Origin: Elusimicrobia bacterium GWD2_63_28 | Lineage (GTDB): Bacteria > Elusimicrobiota > Elusimicrobia > Elusimicrobiales > UBA9959 | Length of the DNA stretch: 56,842 nucleotides | Assembly: GCA_001799895.1 (NCBI GenBank) | Contig: MGUI01000055.1 | Coordinates: 1 to 56,842, forward strand | Reading direction: 5' to 3' | In this document: one piece after another, positions 6,781 to 14,178 of the stretch | How positions within the stretch are numbered: the stretch's first letter is position 1 | Layout of the letters: every line of letters starts with the position of its first letter | Made by a program: the position numbers and the translations under genes | Notes under the pieces: generated by a model | Told to the model about the DNA's origin: nothing | Databases searched by the model: none | The model's input: only the letters and a program-made list of their open reading frames with translations

Positions 6781-7401
6781 CTATTGTTTTTCTTTTGTAT
6801 AAGCACTGATATCAATTGGAGACAATACTGACAACTCAGTATCATTGATATCCCTAACCACTAAACTAAACCGCATATTCGTCGTTACAGCATAGGCAGC
6901 TAATTGCGCATCTTTGGGGGTAAGCAACAGCCTGACAATTGCAATACTTGAGGATGAAGCTTTCTTTTCATCAGAGACAGCAGAAGCTCCCTCGGTTTGC
7001 TTATACTCTCTCCATGAATAATCCCCAGAAATTGTAGAAACTGGTGGACTATATAGCACCTTAACGTTTTGTAATAGAAGCACAGTTGCAAATTCCTCAT
7101 CACCATCGGTCTTCAATACTAGTGGCATAGTGCCAAGCGTTTCGCCTTTTTGGGCATCCTTCATTGTCGCAAGTAATGCCGATATTTTTTCTTTTTTACT
7201 AAAAGTAGCAAAAATATCAAGCCGCGTTTCTTTCCCAACCCCTTTGAGTTGATACGTTTCTACTGGCAATGGAAAAACCCTATAGCCTTTGGGAATAGTT
7301 TCCCATATTGAAACGCCATCAGGTTTGGCGAACATAACCTGCGAAGAAGCAATATGAGGTGTGGAAACTAGAAACGCTAGAATTAATAATATTTTTTTCA
7401 T
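6781..7401 (-). CDS. Secreted RcpC/CpaB-like domain protein
   Basis: A 206-residue protein with a clear signal peptide (MKKILLILAFLVSTPHIASS). The mature part has a GYRVFPLPVETYQLKGVGKETRLDIF stretch, then an LLLQNVKVLYS strand and an IAIVRLLLTPKDAQLAAYA segment. This is the order seen in the RcpC domain of CpaB, the Flp-pilus assembly protein. Unlike CpaB it lacks the N-terminal membrane anchor and SAF domain. No other pilus gene is nearby. An AAGGAG ribosome site precedes the ATG. Function as a free periplasmic domain is unknown. Confidence 0.65.
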   Translation of the reverse strand: MKKILLILAFLVSTPHIASSQVMFAKPDGVSIWETIPKGYRVFPLPVETYQLKGVGKETRLDIFATFSKKEKISALLATMKDAQKGETLGTMPLVLKTDGDEEFATVLLLQNVKVLYSPPVSTISGDYSWREYKQTEGASAVSDEKKASSSSIAIVRLLLTPKDAQLAAYAVTTNMRFSLVVRDINDTELSVLSPIDISAYTKEKQ

Positions 7402-7540
7402 TATGCAAAACTCCTTAATCCAGCTATCCTTAATTTGTTTAATTCTGCATTATTAAATTATCCTGTTTTTTCAATTCTATCACATTCGTTGTGTAGACTG
7501 TTTCTAGAGGCAGCTATAGACGCCCCCCACTCGTCACAAA

Positions 7541-7603
7541 GAAAATGCCCCCTTCAAAGGGGGCAAAATCTGGCTCCCCTACCTGAATACAAAGGGGAAC
7601 CAG
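7541..7603 (-). terminator. Island element: tRNA-tail-like palindrome and terminator in the 7402-7702 gap
   Basis: The 300-base gap between the genes at 6781 and 7703 holds this element and a possible TAGAAT -10 box near 7475 for the 6781 gene. On the minus strand an AATCTGG/CCAGATT inverted repeat (7568-7603, 12 of 13 bases paired) contains the GGGGAGCCAGATTT tail. It is followed by a TGCCCCC/GGGGGCA hairpin (7546-7565) and TTTTC. The layout copies the 3' end of the real tRNA-Gln and its terminator at 9322-9358. No protein-coding gene is seen. Confidence 0.7.
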
Positions 7604-7702
7604 ATTATTGTTGCAAAGGTTATCAGACTAAACCAAGCTCAAGAAACGAATCGTCCACATTCTTTAGCATCCAGACGGTAGGCATAATGGCGGGACTTTT
7701 AA

Positions 7703-8107
7703 TCAAAAGTCCTTTTCAGGCAATGCAGGCTTATATGCCGAGCAATGCCCAGAAAATGAATTCACAAGCGATTTATCGGGATTTATATTGATTTCATCCG
7801 TATCCAAATAATAACCTCCAATCGGACTCCCATCATATCGGGACAGAGCCAAGATGACCCCGTCTTTACGGAATCTGTAAAAGTCGTTAAAAACGCCTCT
7901 TACAAGCATTATCCCATCACCATCACCCCAAAAAACAATTGGCCGGTAGCGTTCTACTTTTATGAATACTTGCTTGTTGTCTTCACCATTGAAAGACCCC
8001 GAACACTTAATCCGGTATTCTTTTGTGCCGAATGCCAATACCAGAATTAAATACAACACAGCAAAAAAGAAGAAAGTGGTAACAATTTTTATAATGGTCT
8101 TTTTCAT
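7703..8107 (-). CDS. Hypothetical membrane-anchored protein
   Basis: A 134-residue protein with one N-terminal membrane helix (residues about 5-26, rich in Phe/Leu/Ile) and a small beta-rich outer domain with two cysteines. It is AT-rich like its neighbours and not recognised. The ATG at 8107 is chosen for its GAGG ribosome site and because the membrane helix begins there; an upstream in-frame start would overlap the preceding gene. It lies 55 bases after the gene at 8163-8684 and may be co-transcribed with it. Confidence 0.65.
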   Translation of the reverse strand: MKKTIIKIVTTFFFFAVLYLILVLAFGTKEYRIKCSGSFNGEDNKQVFIKVERYRPIVFWGDGDGIMLVRGVFNDFYRFRKDGVILALSRYDGSPIGGYYLDTDEININPDKSLVNSFSGHCSAYKPALPEKDF

Positions 8108-8162
8108 ATTATAAACCTCATAATTTGATTTGACTACCAAAACTAAAACATTTGCATAAACC

Positions 8163-8684
8163 CTATGGGGTGGGCCATGGATAAGGGGCTTCAATAACTA
8201 CAGCCCCAATACTCCAACCCAAATTTGTCCCCTCTTTTTTAACCCGTATTTCTTCTAACAAATGTTTATTGGATTCGCCTGGTATTACAGACTTTACATA
8301 AAGGGGAGTGTCTGAATATATATCCCAAAGCACATCCTGAAGTCGAACCCATTGTTCCTTACACGAAACCCACTTACTTACAATTTCCTCCTTCTCAATG
8401 AATTCACTAAGACATACTCTAAGATGGGCGAATTGTAAGAAACTAAAGTCATCTGATTTATCTGAAGCAAAATCCCTCAAAAGCTCTCTTACGTTATATG
8501 TCCCATGAATTTCTTGGTGCAATGCCCAATCACAGTAAAACTTCAATGAGGCACATGTTTTCTTTAAACCTGAGACCTCAAGATATTTCCTAATCCGTGA
8601 CAAAACAAACACCACCTGAAGTTCATCTTCCACATTCCTGCCAAGCTCTCGCTTAAGTTTTTCGAGCAGCACATCGCGTGCCAT
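8163..8684 (-). CDS. Hypothetical helical protein
   Basis: A 173-residue soluble, mostly helical protein. It contains an LKFYCDWALHQEI helix and a VRELLRDFASD helix, a pattern I have seen in island-borne proteins of unknown function, and a beta-rich Pro-ending C-terminus. There is no catalytic motif. A GGAGGG ribosome site and a TATAGT promoter at 8714 support the start. Confidence 0.65.
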   Translation of the reverse strand: MARDVLLEKLKRELGRNVEDELQVVFVLSRIRKYLEVSGLKKTCASLKFYCDWALHQEIHGTYNVRELLRDFASDKSDDFSFLQFAHLRVCLSEFIEKEEIVSKWVSCKEQWVRLQDVLWDIYSDTPLYVKSVIPGESNKHLLEEIRVKKEGTNLGWSIGAVVIEAPYPWPTP

Positions 8685-8713
8685 AATCCCTCCACCAGGC
8701 CCTCTATCCGTAG

Positions 8714-8719
8714 ACTATA
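8714..8719 (-). promoter_or_regulatory. -10 box for the 8163-8684 gene
   Basis: TATAGT in the context ACATTTGGTATAGTC on the minus strand, 30 bases before the ATG at 8684. The same extended box (TTTGGTATAGTC) occurs in modules B and C, here without the hairpin. Confidence 0.6.
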
Positions 8720-8758
8720 CCAAATGTTTTTAGTCTGGCCGCCTGGGCTCTTGTCCGG

Positions 8759-8777
8759 AGTCGGCTCTGAGCCGACT
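8759..8777. repeat. Perfect 9-bp inverted repeat with one-base centre
   Basis: AGTCGGCTC and GAGCCGACT flank a single T, upstream of the 8714 promoter. No T-run follows, so it is not an obvious terminator; it could be an operator or a mobile-element scar. Confidence 0.5.
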
Positions 8778-8824
8778 ACAGATTATCGGAGCGAGAGGAT
8801 GGCGTACTACAACCGGAATGAGAG

Positions 8825-8905
8825 AGGGGACGTTTATTCCTAATTCTAAATTACTGACAATTTACTGCTCTCTGTTGATAATTAGGAATTAGGAATCAAC
8901 GTCCA
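8825..8905. repeat. Palindromic dispersed repeat, copy 3
   Basis: The left arm AGGGGACGTTTATTCCTAATT and the right arm ending in AATCAACGTCC enclose a short AT-rich core; the element is about 80 bp. It is the same family as 680-784. It lies just after the stop codon of the XRE gene, as copy 1 lies just after the stop of thioredoxin. Confidence 0.8.
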
Positions 8906-8910
8906 CTGTG

Positions 8911-9195
8911 TTAGACGAAGTTTATCTCCAGACGGCGGGAGAAGATGATGGCGATCTTTTCGAGGGTGCGGAGGGAAGTTTTGTATTTGGCCTGCTCCAG
9001 GCGGGAGATCACCTGCTGCTTTGTGCGGAGCCGCCCGGCCAGTTCCACCTGAGTCATACCTGCGGCCATACGCAAGTCGGCTATCTTTTGGCCTATGAGC
9101 AGGCGCGAGAGCGCCCGTTCAAAAGCTAGTCTTTGCGCCGAGGTCTTGATGAATTCGGCTTTAAAATCCTTCAGATTGTAATCCTTGGCGGCCAT
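8911..9195 (-). CDS. XRE-family helix-turn-helix regulator (antitoxin-like)
   Basis: A 94-residue protein with a charged N-terminal helix region (residues 1-35) and a classic XRE HTH: KIADLRMAAGMTQVELAGRL, then the recognition helix KQQVISRLEQ, then SLRTLEKIA. The size and C-terminal location of the HTH resemble HigA-type antitoxins. No toxin gene is adjacent. A 24-base near-perfect palindrome at 9222-9245, upstream of the start, is a likely autoregulatory operator. The ATG at 9195 has a weak GGGG site. Confidence 0.85.
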   Translation of the reverse strand: MAAKDYNLKDFKAEFIKTSAQRLAFERALSRLLIGQKIADLRMAAGMTQVELAGRLRTKQQVISRLEQAKYKTSLRTLEKIAIIFSRRLEINFV

Positions 9196-9221
9196 ACCTA
9201 CCCCTTTTTTTGTTCAAGCGG

Positions 9222-9245
9222 GCATACAGCAAATTTGTTGTATGC
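9222..9245. promoter_or_regulatory. 24-base palindromic operator of the XRE gene
   Basis: Half-sites GCATACAGCAAA and TTTGTTGTATGC pair at 11 of 12 positions with no spacer. It sits 27 bases upstream of the XRE start. A second inverted repeat, GCGGAGG/CCTCCGC (9244-9250 and 9270-9276), lies next to it. Repressor binding here is inferred from position and symmetry. Confidence 0.65.
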
Positions 9246-9321
9246 GGAGGGAACTCGAAAAACACTTATCCTCCGCCTATATAGGATAGCAGACCACCCC
9301 GACAAGGGCATGTCGCACAAA

Positions 9322-9346
9322 GAAAAAGCCCCCTCGAAAGGGGGCT
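9322..9346 (-). terminator. Terminator of tRNA-Gln
   Basis: On the minus strand, five bases after the CCA end of the tRNA: AGCCCCC pairs with GGGGGCT, then TTTTTC. It is almost the same as the hairpin at 7546-7565. Confidence 0.9.
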
Positions 9347-9351
9347 AAATC

Positions 9352-9425
9352 TGGCTCCGGGACTAGGATTTGAACCTAGACAAAGGGATTCAGAGTCCCT
9401 TGTGCTACCGTTACACCATCCCGGA
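9352..9425 (-). tRNA. tRNA-Gln (CUG)
   Basis: A full cloverleaf on the minus strand: acceptor TCCGGGA/TCCCGGA, anticodon stem AGGGA/TCCCT with loop CTCTGAA (anticodon CTG), T-arm CTAGG TTTGAAT CCTAG, discriminator G and an encoded CCA. It has a good promoter (9436-9464) and its own terminator. Its 3' end faces the accessory island, whose intergenic modules repeat the GAGCCAGATTT end sequence. Confidence 0.95.
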
Positions 9426-9435
9426 ATATATTTGT

Positions 9436-9464
9436 ATTATATAATTTTACGCAGACTTATACAA
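9436..9464 (-). promoter_or_regulatory. Promoter of tRNA-Gln
   Basis: TTGTAT (9459-9464), a 17-base spacer and TATAAT (9436-9441) on the minus strand, 10 bases before the tRNA. A TATAAT on the other strand at 9440-9445 may serve the divergent gene at 9478. Confidence 0.8.
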
Positions 9465-9477
9465 AGCAGGGGAGCAC

Positions 9478-10800
9478 ATGCACGGATTCTCGGAAGAAAT
9501 AATTGTAATAGCGCTGATGCTGGTCTTCAATGCCGGTTTCGCGGCTTACGAGATGGCGCTGGCCTCGGTTTCCAAGTCCCGCATACGGCATTTGAAGGAA
9601 AAGAACGCCCCCGGGTCGGGCTCGGCCGTCTTCATGAAGGACAGGGTGGAGGCCAGCCTCTCGCTGATACAACTGGGCATCACCCTGGCCGGCGCCGTAG
9701 CGGCGGCCACCGGCGGCGCCGGCATAAACGAATACATCGCCCCCCTGCTGCGCGACCGCTTCGCGCTCTCACTGGGCACGGCCGAGGCGCTGGGTATAGT
9801 GCTGTTCGTGCTGCCGCTCAGTTTCGTCACCATAGTCTTCGGCGAGCTGGTGCCCAAGGTCTTCGCCATCGAGAACAAGGAATTCATCCTGCTGAATTTC
9901 TCCCCCTTCTTCCGGGGGCTCTACATGGTCTTCTATCCGCTGGTCATGCTTTTTGAAGCCATAATAAAAGGCATCATGGCCCTGGTCAACACCCTGCTGC
10001 CGGCCAAGCGGCAGTACCACGAAAAGGCCCCGCTGGCCGAACTGCGCATGGCCGCCGCGCAGGCCCGCGACGAAAGCGCCATCGGCAAAATGCAGGAGAA
10101 GATAGTGAACGCCGCTGTGGAGATCTCTCACCGCAAGGTTGAAGAACTGCTCATTCCTCTTTCCGCGGTCTCCTACATTCCCGCCACCGCCAGCCTGGCC
10201 GACGCGCTGATCCGCGCCCACATGGACCTGCACACCCGCTTCCCCGTCACCAAGCTCGACGGCGTGCCGGAAGAGATCATCGGCTATATCAATTTCAAGG
10301 ACATCGTGAACGCGCTGAAGATGCAGGCGCAGTCGCCAGACGTGGCCGGCATAACGCGGCCCATGGAAAAGATCCCCGCCGGCACCATAGTCGCCAGGGC
10401 CCTCGAGGGGATGATGGCCAAGAACGTGCACATGGCCCTGGTCGTCAACGCCGCAGGCAAGGCCACGGGACTGCTGACGCTTGAAGACATTATCTCGCAG
10501 CTGGTGGGGCAGAAGATCAAGGACGAATACGACCGGCTGCCCTCGCACCTCTACGCTGCGGGCGGCGGGCTGATTGCCGGCGGCGGCGCCGACATGGCCG
10601 AGATAATGAGAAAGCTGGACCTGAAGCCCGAGGCGGGCAATGTCACGCTGGCCGCCTGGCTGGAGAAGATCTTGGGCCGCGCCCCGCGCGGCAGCGAACT
10701 GGTGAAGGCCGCCCCCCTGGAAGTGCTGGTGCGCAAAACCCGCCGCCACCGCGTCTCGGAAGCCTTTATAAGGAAATCCCCCCCGCCTCCGGCTATTTAG
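9478..10800 (+). CDS. CNNM/TlyC-type membrane protein with CBS pair and CorC_HlyC domain
   Basis: A 440-residue protein in the usual order. The DUF21/CNNM membrane domain has about four helices (residues 5-180), with FGELVPK at its third helix. A CBS pair follows (about 215-345, with a FPVTKLDGVPEEIIGYINFKD core and a GLLTLEDII end), and a shortened CorC_HlyC-like tail ends in a Pro-rich stretch. The family is linked to magnesium/cobalt efflux or, historically, to 'hemolysins'; the ion here is unknown. A GGGGAG ribosome site precedes the ATG. Confidence 0.88.
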   Translation: MHGFSEEIIVIALMLVFNAGFAAYEMALASVSKSRIRHLKEKNAPGSGSAVFMKDRVEASLSLIQLGITLAGAVAAATGGAGINEYIAPLLRDRFALSLGTAEALGIVLFVLPLSFVTIVFGELVPKVFAIENKEFILLNFSPFFRGLYMVFYPLVMLFEAIIKGIMALVNTLLPAKRQYHEKAPLAELRMAAAQARDESAIGKMQEKIVNAAVEISHRKVEELLIPLSAVSYIPATASLADALIRAHMDLHTRFPVTKLDGVPEEIIGYINFKDIVNALKMQAQSPDVAGITRPMEKIPAGTIVARALEGMMAKNVHMALVVNAAGKATGLLTLEDIISQLVGQKIKDEYDRLPSHLYAAGGGLIAGGGADMAEIMRKLDLKPEAGNVTLAAWLEKILGRAPRGSELVKAAPLEVLVRKTRRHRVSEAFIRKSPPPPAI

Positions 10801-10838
10801 TAAAATAGACGGGTTGGTTTGAGTAGTTGAAGTAAAAG

Positions 10839-10913
10839 CGGGGCATGGTGAAATGGTTCTCACGCGTGCTTTGGGAGCATGAATTCCGGGTTCGATTCCC
10901 GGTGCCCCGACCA
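10839..10913 (+). tRNA. tRNA-Pro (UGG)
   Basis: Acceptor CGGGGCA/TGCCCCG, anticodon stem CGTGC/GCATG with loop TTTGGGA (anticodon TGG), T-arm CCGGG TTCGATT CCCGG, discriminator A and an encoded CCA. It begins 38 bases after the CNNM stop codon. Confidence 0.95.
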
Positions 10914-10943
10914 AAATCTCCGGCAGGACGCCTGGGATTTTTT
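10914..10943 (+). terminator. Terminator of tRNA-Pro
   Basis: AAATC...GGC pairs with GCC...GATTT around AGGAC, with mismatches, followed by TTTTTT. It overlaps the stop codon of the convergent gene at 10942. Confidence 0.65.
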
Positions 10944-11703
10944 ATTTCCGAACGGTTTTTTCTGCCGCCAGTTCACTGATGAACCGGTCCAGCCCCCGCC
11001 TTATAGCCTCGCCCGTCGCCTTGCGCGATTTTTTAGAAAGCAGAAAGGCCCTGCTCTTCTCGCTGTCGCCTATCTCAAGGATTACGCGGTAAGGCGCCGC
11101 GTTCACGTTCTCGTCTATGCTGTAAAAGCCCAGCCGCCCGGTGACGGCGCAGCGGTAGTCGTTGCGCCCGGTGCTGCTGTCGAGGTGAGTGCCGCGGTTC
11201 TCCAGGTCAGTAGCCCTGGCTATTTCCTCTATGATCAGGTTCGACAGCCGGCGGTTCTTCTCCATCAGGGGGTCCCCGTCGTGGATATAGCCCCACACGG
11301 CGTGGCGGTTGGTGCCGCCGTTATTGTGCACGCCGATAAAGATATCCGGCTTGAGCGCGTTGGATTGCTTCAGCTCCCAGGCGTAGCCTGAGATCTTGCC
11401 GTCCTCCAGCGCCGTGGTATGGGCCAGCAGGGTATTGCTGCCGGCGTCGGCGTGGTGCAGGCCGCTGCGGCCGTAGCTCCAGACCTTGTGCATGCTCTTG
11501 TCCGGGCGCGCCGCCATGGCGTAGTCCACATAGGCGCCGCAGGTGGCGGCCTCGTTGTACGCCTCGCCGGTATCGGTCTGATGCGAGGGCTGGAAAACCA
11601 CTACCGGCCAGGTCGCTGCGCGGGCGGCGGGGATTAAAAGCAGCAGCCCCGCGGCGCAGAGCAGCGGGGCGTGCAGGAGTGAAGGCAGGCGTTTCACGGG
11701 CAT
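10942..11703 (-). CDS. Amidase_3-like N-acetylmuramoyl-L-alanine amidase, secreted
   Basis: A 253-residue protein with a signal peptide (residues 1-29, ending ARA). The mature part shows a divergent Amidase_3 pattern: VVFQPSHQTD for the first zinc histidine, IFIGVHNNGG for the second, and a late ILEIGDS that carries the catalytic glutamate. This enzyme type removes stem peptides from peptidoglycan in the periplasm. It starts two bases after the chalcone-isomerase-like gene, so the two form an operon. Confidence 0.8.
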   Translation of the reverse strand: MPVKRLPSLLHAPLLCAAGLLLLIPAARAATWPVVVFQPSHQTDTGEAYNEAATCGAYVDYAMAARPDKSMHKVWSYGRSGLHHADAGSNTLLAHTTALEDGKISGYAWELKQSNALKPDIFIGVHNNGGTNRHAVWGYIHDGDPLMEKNRRLSNLIIEEIARATDLENRGTHLDSSTGRNDYRCAVTGRLGFYSIDENVNAAPYRVILEIGDSEKSRAFLLSKKSRKATGEAIRRGLDRFISELAAEKTVRK

Positions 11704-11705
11704 CC

Positions 11706-12266
11706 TTACAGCCCCAGCAGGCCGTCCTTAAGGGCCTTATCGGAGGGCTTGGGCCCCAACCAGACCCGCATCAGCGCGTCGGAGAAATCCCTGCCCTCTA
11801 TGGAGCCGAGCAGTTTGCCGTTGGCCTGCAGTTCCACCCCGGCGCCGGGGCGGGAGAGAAAGAGCAGCTTGTCCCCCTTCTTCACGTCGGGGATGAGCTT
11901 CTCGAATTTGGCTATGCGGTCCTTCAGCGCCGGGAGCGCGTCCCCCGCGTTGTTGGCAAAGCCGTCGGCTATGGCCTTGGCCACGTCGGCGCCGTCCACC
12001 GCGCGCAGGAAAACCAGCTCCATGCGCCGGACCTGCTCGGAGGCCGCTATGGCCATGCCGTCCCTGGAAGGCTTCTCCAGGTAAAGCCCGGCCACGTAAA
12101 CCTTGAAGACCACCTTGGTGCGCAGGCCCATGCCGTTGAGTTCCAGCTTCTTGCCCTCGAACTGCATGGTGACCGGCATGGTCACGCCCTTGAAGGACTT
12201 TTCCACCTCGGCGGCCCAGGAGCAGCAGGGCAGGGCGAGCAGGAAGAACAGGATAGTTTTTTTCAT
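11706..12266 (-). CDS. Chalcone-isomerase-like secreted protein
   Basis: A 186-residue protein with a signal peptide (MKKTILFFLLALPCCSWA). The GMGLRTKVVFKVYVAGLYLE segment and the RRMELVFLRAVDG strand are typical of the bacterial chalcone-isomerase-like family. Members bind small hydrophobic ligands or have no known activity. A flavonoid role is not expected here. It is first in a two-gene operon with the amidase at 10942. Confidence 0.85.
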   Translation of the reverse strand: MKKTILFFLLALPCCSWAAEVEKSFKGVTMPVTMQFEGKKLELNGMGLRTKVVFKVYVAGLYLEKPSRDGMAIAASEQVRRMELVFLRAVDGADVAKAIADGFANNAGDALPALKDRIAKFEKLIPDVKKGDKLLFLSRPGAGVELQANGKLLGSIEGRDFSDALMRVWLGPKPSDKALKDGLLGL

Positions 12267-12357
12267 TTTATCTCCTCGAAATCGTTTAACTTAGTGAAAT
12301 CATATATATTATGAACGGGTCTTGCCAATTTTGTAGGATAACGATAACGAACGACCT

Positions 12358-14178
12358 ATGACCAATAAAACACCTTTTCGCGCTGAACCGCGCTCCTGGA
12401 CGCTGGCCCATTTCCTGCCCGGCGATTTTAAAGGGTTCAAGACGGAAAACCTGCTCCCGGCCGATTTCCCGGCAGGGGCCTACCGCGTCAAAAACTCCAT
12501 GCGCCGGGCGGTGCTCGCCTCGCCCGAGCTGAAGGCCCCCTTTGCCTTCGACCAGCTGCTGCTCTCGGCCGGCGTTTCCGGCGCGCCCTTCAGCGCCGAA
12601 GCCAGGGTGCAGACCGCGGCGGGCTGGAGCCCGTGGTTCAGCTGCGGCCGCTTCGAGCCGCGCAAGTCCGCCAGCGCCCCGGCGGCCGAGAACGCCTTCG
12701 GCAAGATGGATACGGACATACTCAAGCTTTCGGCAAAGGCCACGGCCCTGCGCTACCGCCTCACCCTTTTCCCCGCCCCCGGCAAAAAGCCTTTGATAAA
12801 GATAGCGGCCGCCTGCGGCACCGATTCCACCCTGCCCTACCGCCACGCGCCCGGCCGCCCCGCCGGGGCTGCGCTCAAGCTGGCGCTGCCGCGCTTCTCG
12901 CAGATGGCGCAGAAGGTCGGCTACGCGGGAGACATCTGCAGCCCGACCTCCCTCGCCATGGTCCTGTCCGGCCTCGGCGTAAAGGCGGGGGCCATAGATA
13001 CGGCCGCCGCCGTGCGCGACTACGGCGCCGGCATCTACGGCAACTGGTTCTTCAACACCGCCTACGCCGGGGCGCGCGGTTTTTACACCCTGCTGACGCG
13101 GCTGAATTCGCTGGAGCAGGCCCGCGGCCTGTTGGAGGCCGGCGTGCCGGTAATAGCCAGCCTGACCTTCGGCCCCGGAGAGCTGGCCAATTCCCCGCTC
13201 AATAAGACGCGGGGGCATTTGCTGGTGATAACCGGCTTTACGGCGGGCGGCGACGTGATAACGCACGACCCCGCCGCCCCGCGCCCGGGGTCGGTAGAGC
13301 GCGTCTACGACAGGGCCCAGTTCTCCCGCGCCTGGCTGGGCAACAAGTACGGCCTTGCGTATATCGCGGCCAAAAACTTCGGCTCCCTGCTGGCGGTAAA
13401 GAGCAAGGTCACCGAACTTTACGACCGCCCGCCCCGCGGCGCCAAAGAGCGGCTTAAATTCATAGAAAGCCAGCTGGTGCAGAACGAGCGGGTGGAGCTG
13501 CTGGAAATTTCCGGGCCCTGGGCCAGGGTGCGGGCCCTCGAACAGGCCAGCCTCAAGTCCAACGGCAAAACACTTTCCCCCTACCTGGGCTGGCTGCGCG
13601 CCGAGCATTTGGGGTTCAGCCTGCCCGAGGCGCATACGGCGGTAGTGAAGTCCAAGACCGCCGCCTCCGCCGGCGGGGAACTTTCGATGGGCGTAAAGCT
13701 GGCGCACGCGGGAAGGCCGCACGGCAGGCATCTGAACCCGCTGCCGGGCAAGGCGCCCGCCGCCTCCCTGCGCCGCCAGGTGCTGGCCGCGGCCCGTCTT
13801 TTCCTGGGCGACAAGTACTACTGGGGCGGCCGCTCGGCCTGGGGCGTGGACTGTTCCGGCCTGGTCAACCTGGCCTTCAGGGCCTGGGGCCTGGACCTGC
13901 CGCGCAATGCCGGGGACCAGCTGGCGGCGTCGCGCCCCGTATCCCGCGCGGAGCTCAAGCCGGCGGACCTCATTTTCTCCGCCGCCGCGGCCAGGCCCGC
14001 GGCCATCACGCACGTCATGCTGTATTCCGGAGGCGGCCGCCTGATAGAGGCTACCGGCGACACCAACTCGGTGCGCGAGGTCAGCTTCGCCAAAAAGTTC
14101 GGCGTCAGCTTCAGCGGCGCCGAAAACGGCATGACGGCCGGCGGCAAGAAGATATTCTTCGGAAGGATCATAGACTGA
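12358..14178 (+). CDS. Two-protease protein: C39-like peptidase, SH3-like linker, NlpC/P60
   Basis: A 606-residue protein. Residues 1-175 form a beta-rich region of unknown type. Residues 180-335 are a Peptidase_C39_2-like domain with Cys194 (DICSPTSLAMV), His287 (GHLLVITGF) and Asp304 (THDPAAP). Residues 345-430 look like a bacterial SH3 domain (RVELLEISGPWARVR). Residues 470-606 are NlpC/P60 with Cys499 (DCSGLVNLAF) and His552 (THVMLYSGG). The NlpC/P60 part should cut peptidoglycan peptides. No N-terminal signal peptide is obvious, so export is unclear. Its stop overlaps the start of nth. Confidence 0.85.
   Translation: MTNKTPFRAEPRSWTLAHFLPGDFKGFKTENLLPADFPAGAYRVKNSMRRAVLASPELKAPFAFDQLLLSAGVSGAPFSAEARVQTAAGWSPWFSCGRFEPRKSASAPAAENAFGKMDTDILKLSAKATALRYRLTLFPAPGKKPLIKIAAACGTDSTLPYRHAPGRPAGAALKLALPRFSQMAQKVGYAGDICSPTSLAMVLSGLGVKAGAIDTAAAVRDYGAGIYGNWFFNTAYAGARGFYTLLTRLNSLEQARGLLEAGVPVIASLTFGPGELANSPLNKTRGHLLVITGFTAGGDVITHDPAAPRPGSVERVYDRAQFSRAWLGNKYGLAYIAAKNFGSLLAVKSKVTELYDRPPRGAKERLKFIESQLVQNERVELLEISGPWARVRALEQASLKSNGKTLSPYLGWLRAEHLGFSLPEAHTAVVKSKTAASAGGELSMGVKLAHAGRPHGRHLNPLPGKAPAASLRRQVLAAARLFLGDKYYWGGRSAWGVDCSGLVNLAFRAWGLDLPRNAGDQLAASRPVSRAELKPADLIFSAAAARPAAITHVMLYSGGGRLIEATGDTNSVREVSFAKKFGVSFSGAENGMTAGGKKIFFGRIID

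Noticed and set aside
7435..7791. 118-codon plus-strand frame in the 7402-7702 gap
   Set aside because: It has no ribosome site, crosses the terminator and tRNA-tail element, and runs into the end of the gene at 7703 on the other strand; its composition is not protein-like.
8911..9348. Toxin partner for the XRE gene
   Set aside because: The only frames nearby are antisense to the XRE gene or cross its operator and the tRNA terminator; none has a RelE/HigB-like pattern.
1440..9350. Classical integron cassette array
   Set aside because: Single genes in one orientation look like cassettes, but the spacers lack paired RYYYAAC/GTTRRRY attC core sites and no integrase is present; the shared spacer sequence is tRNA-tail-like instead.
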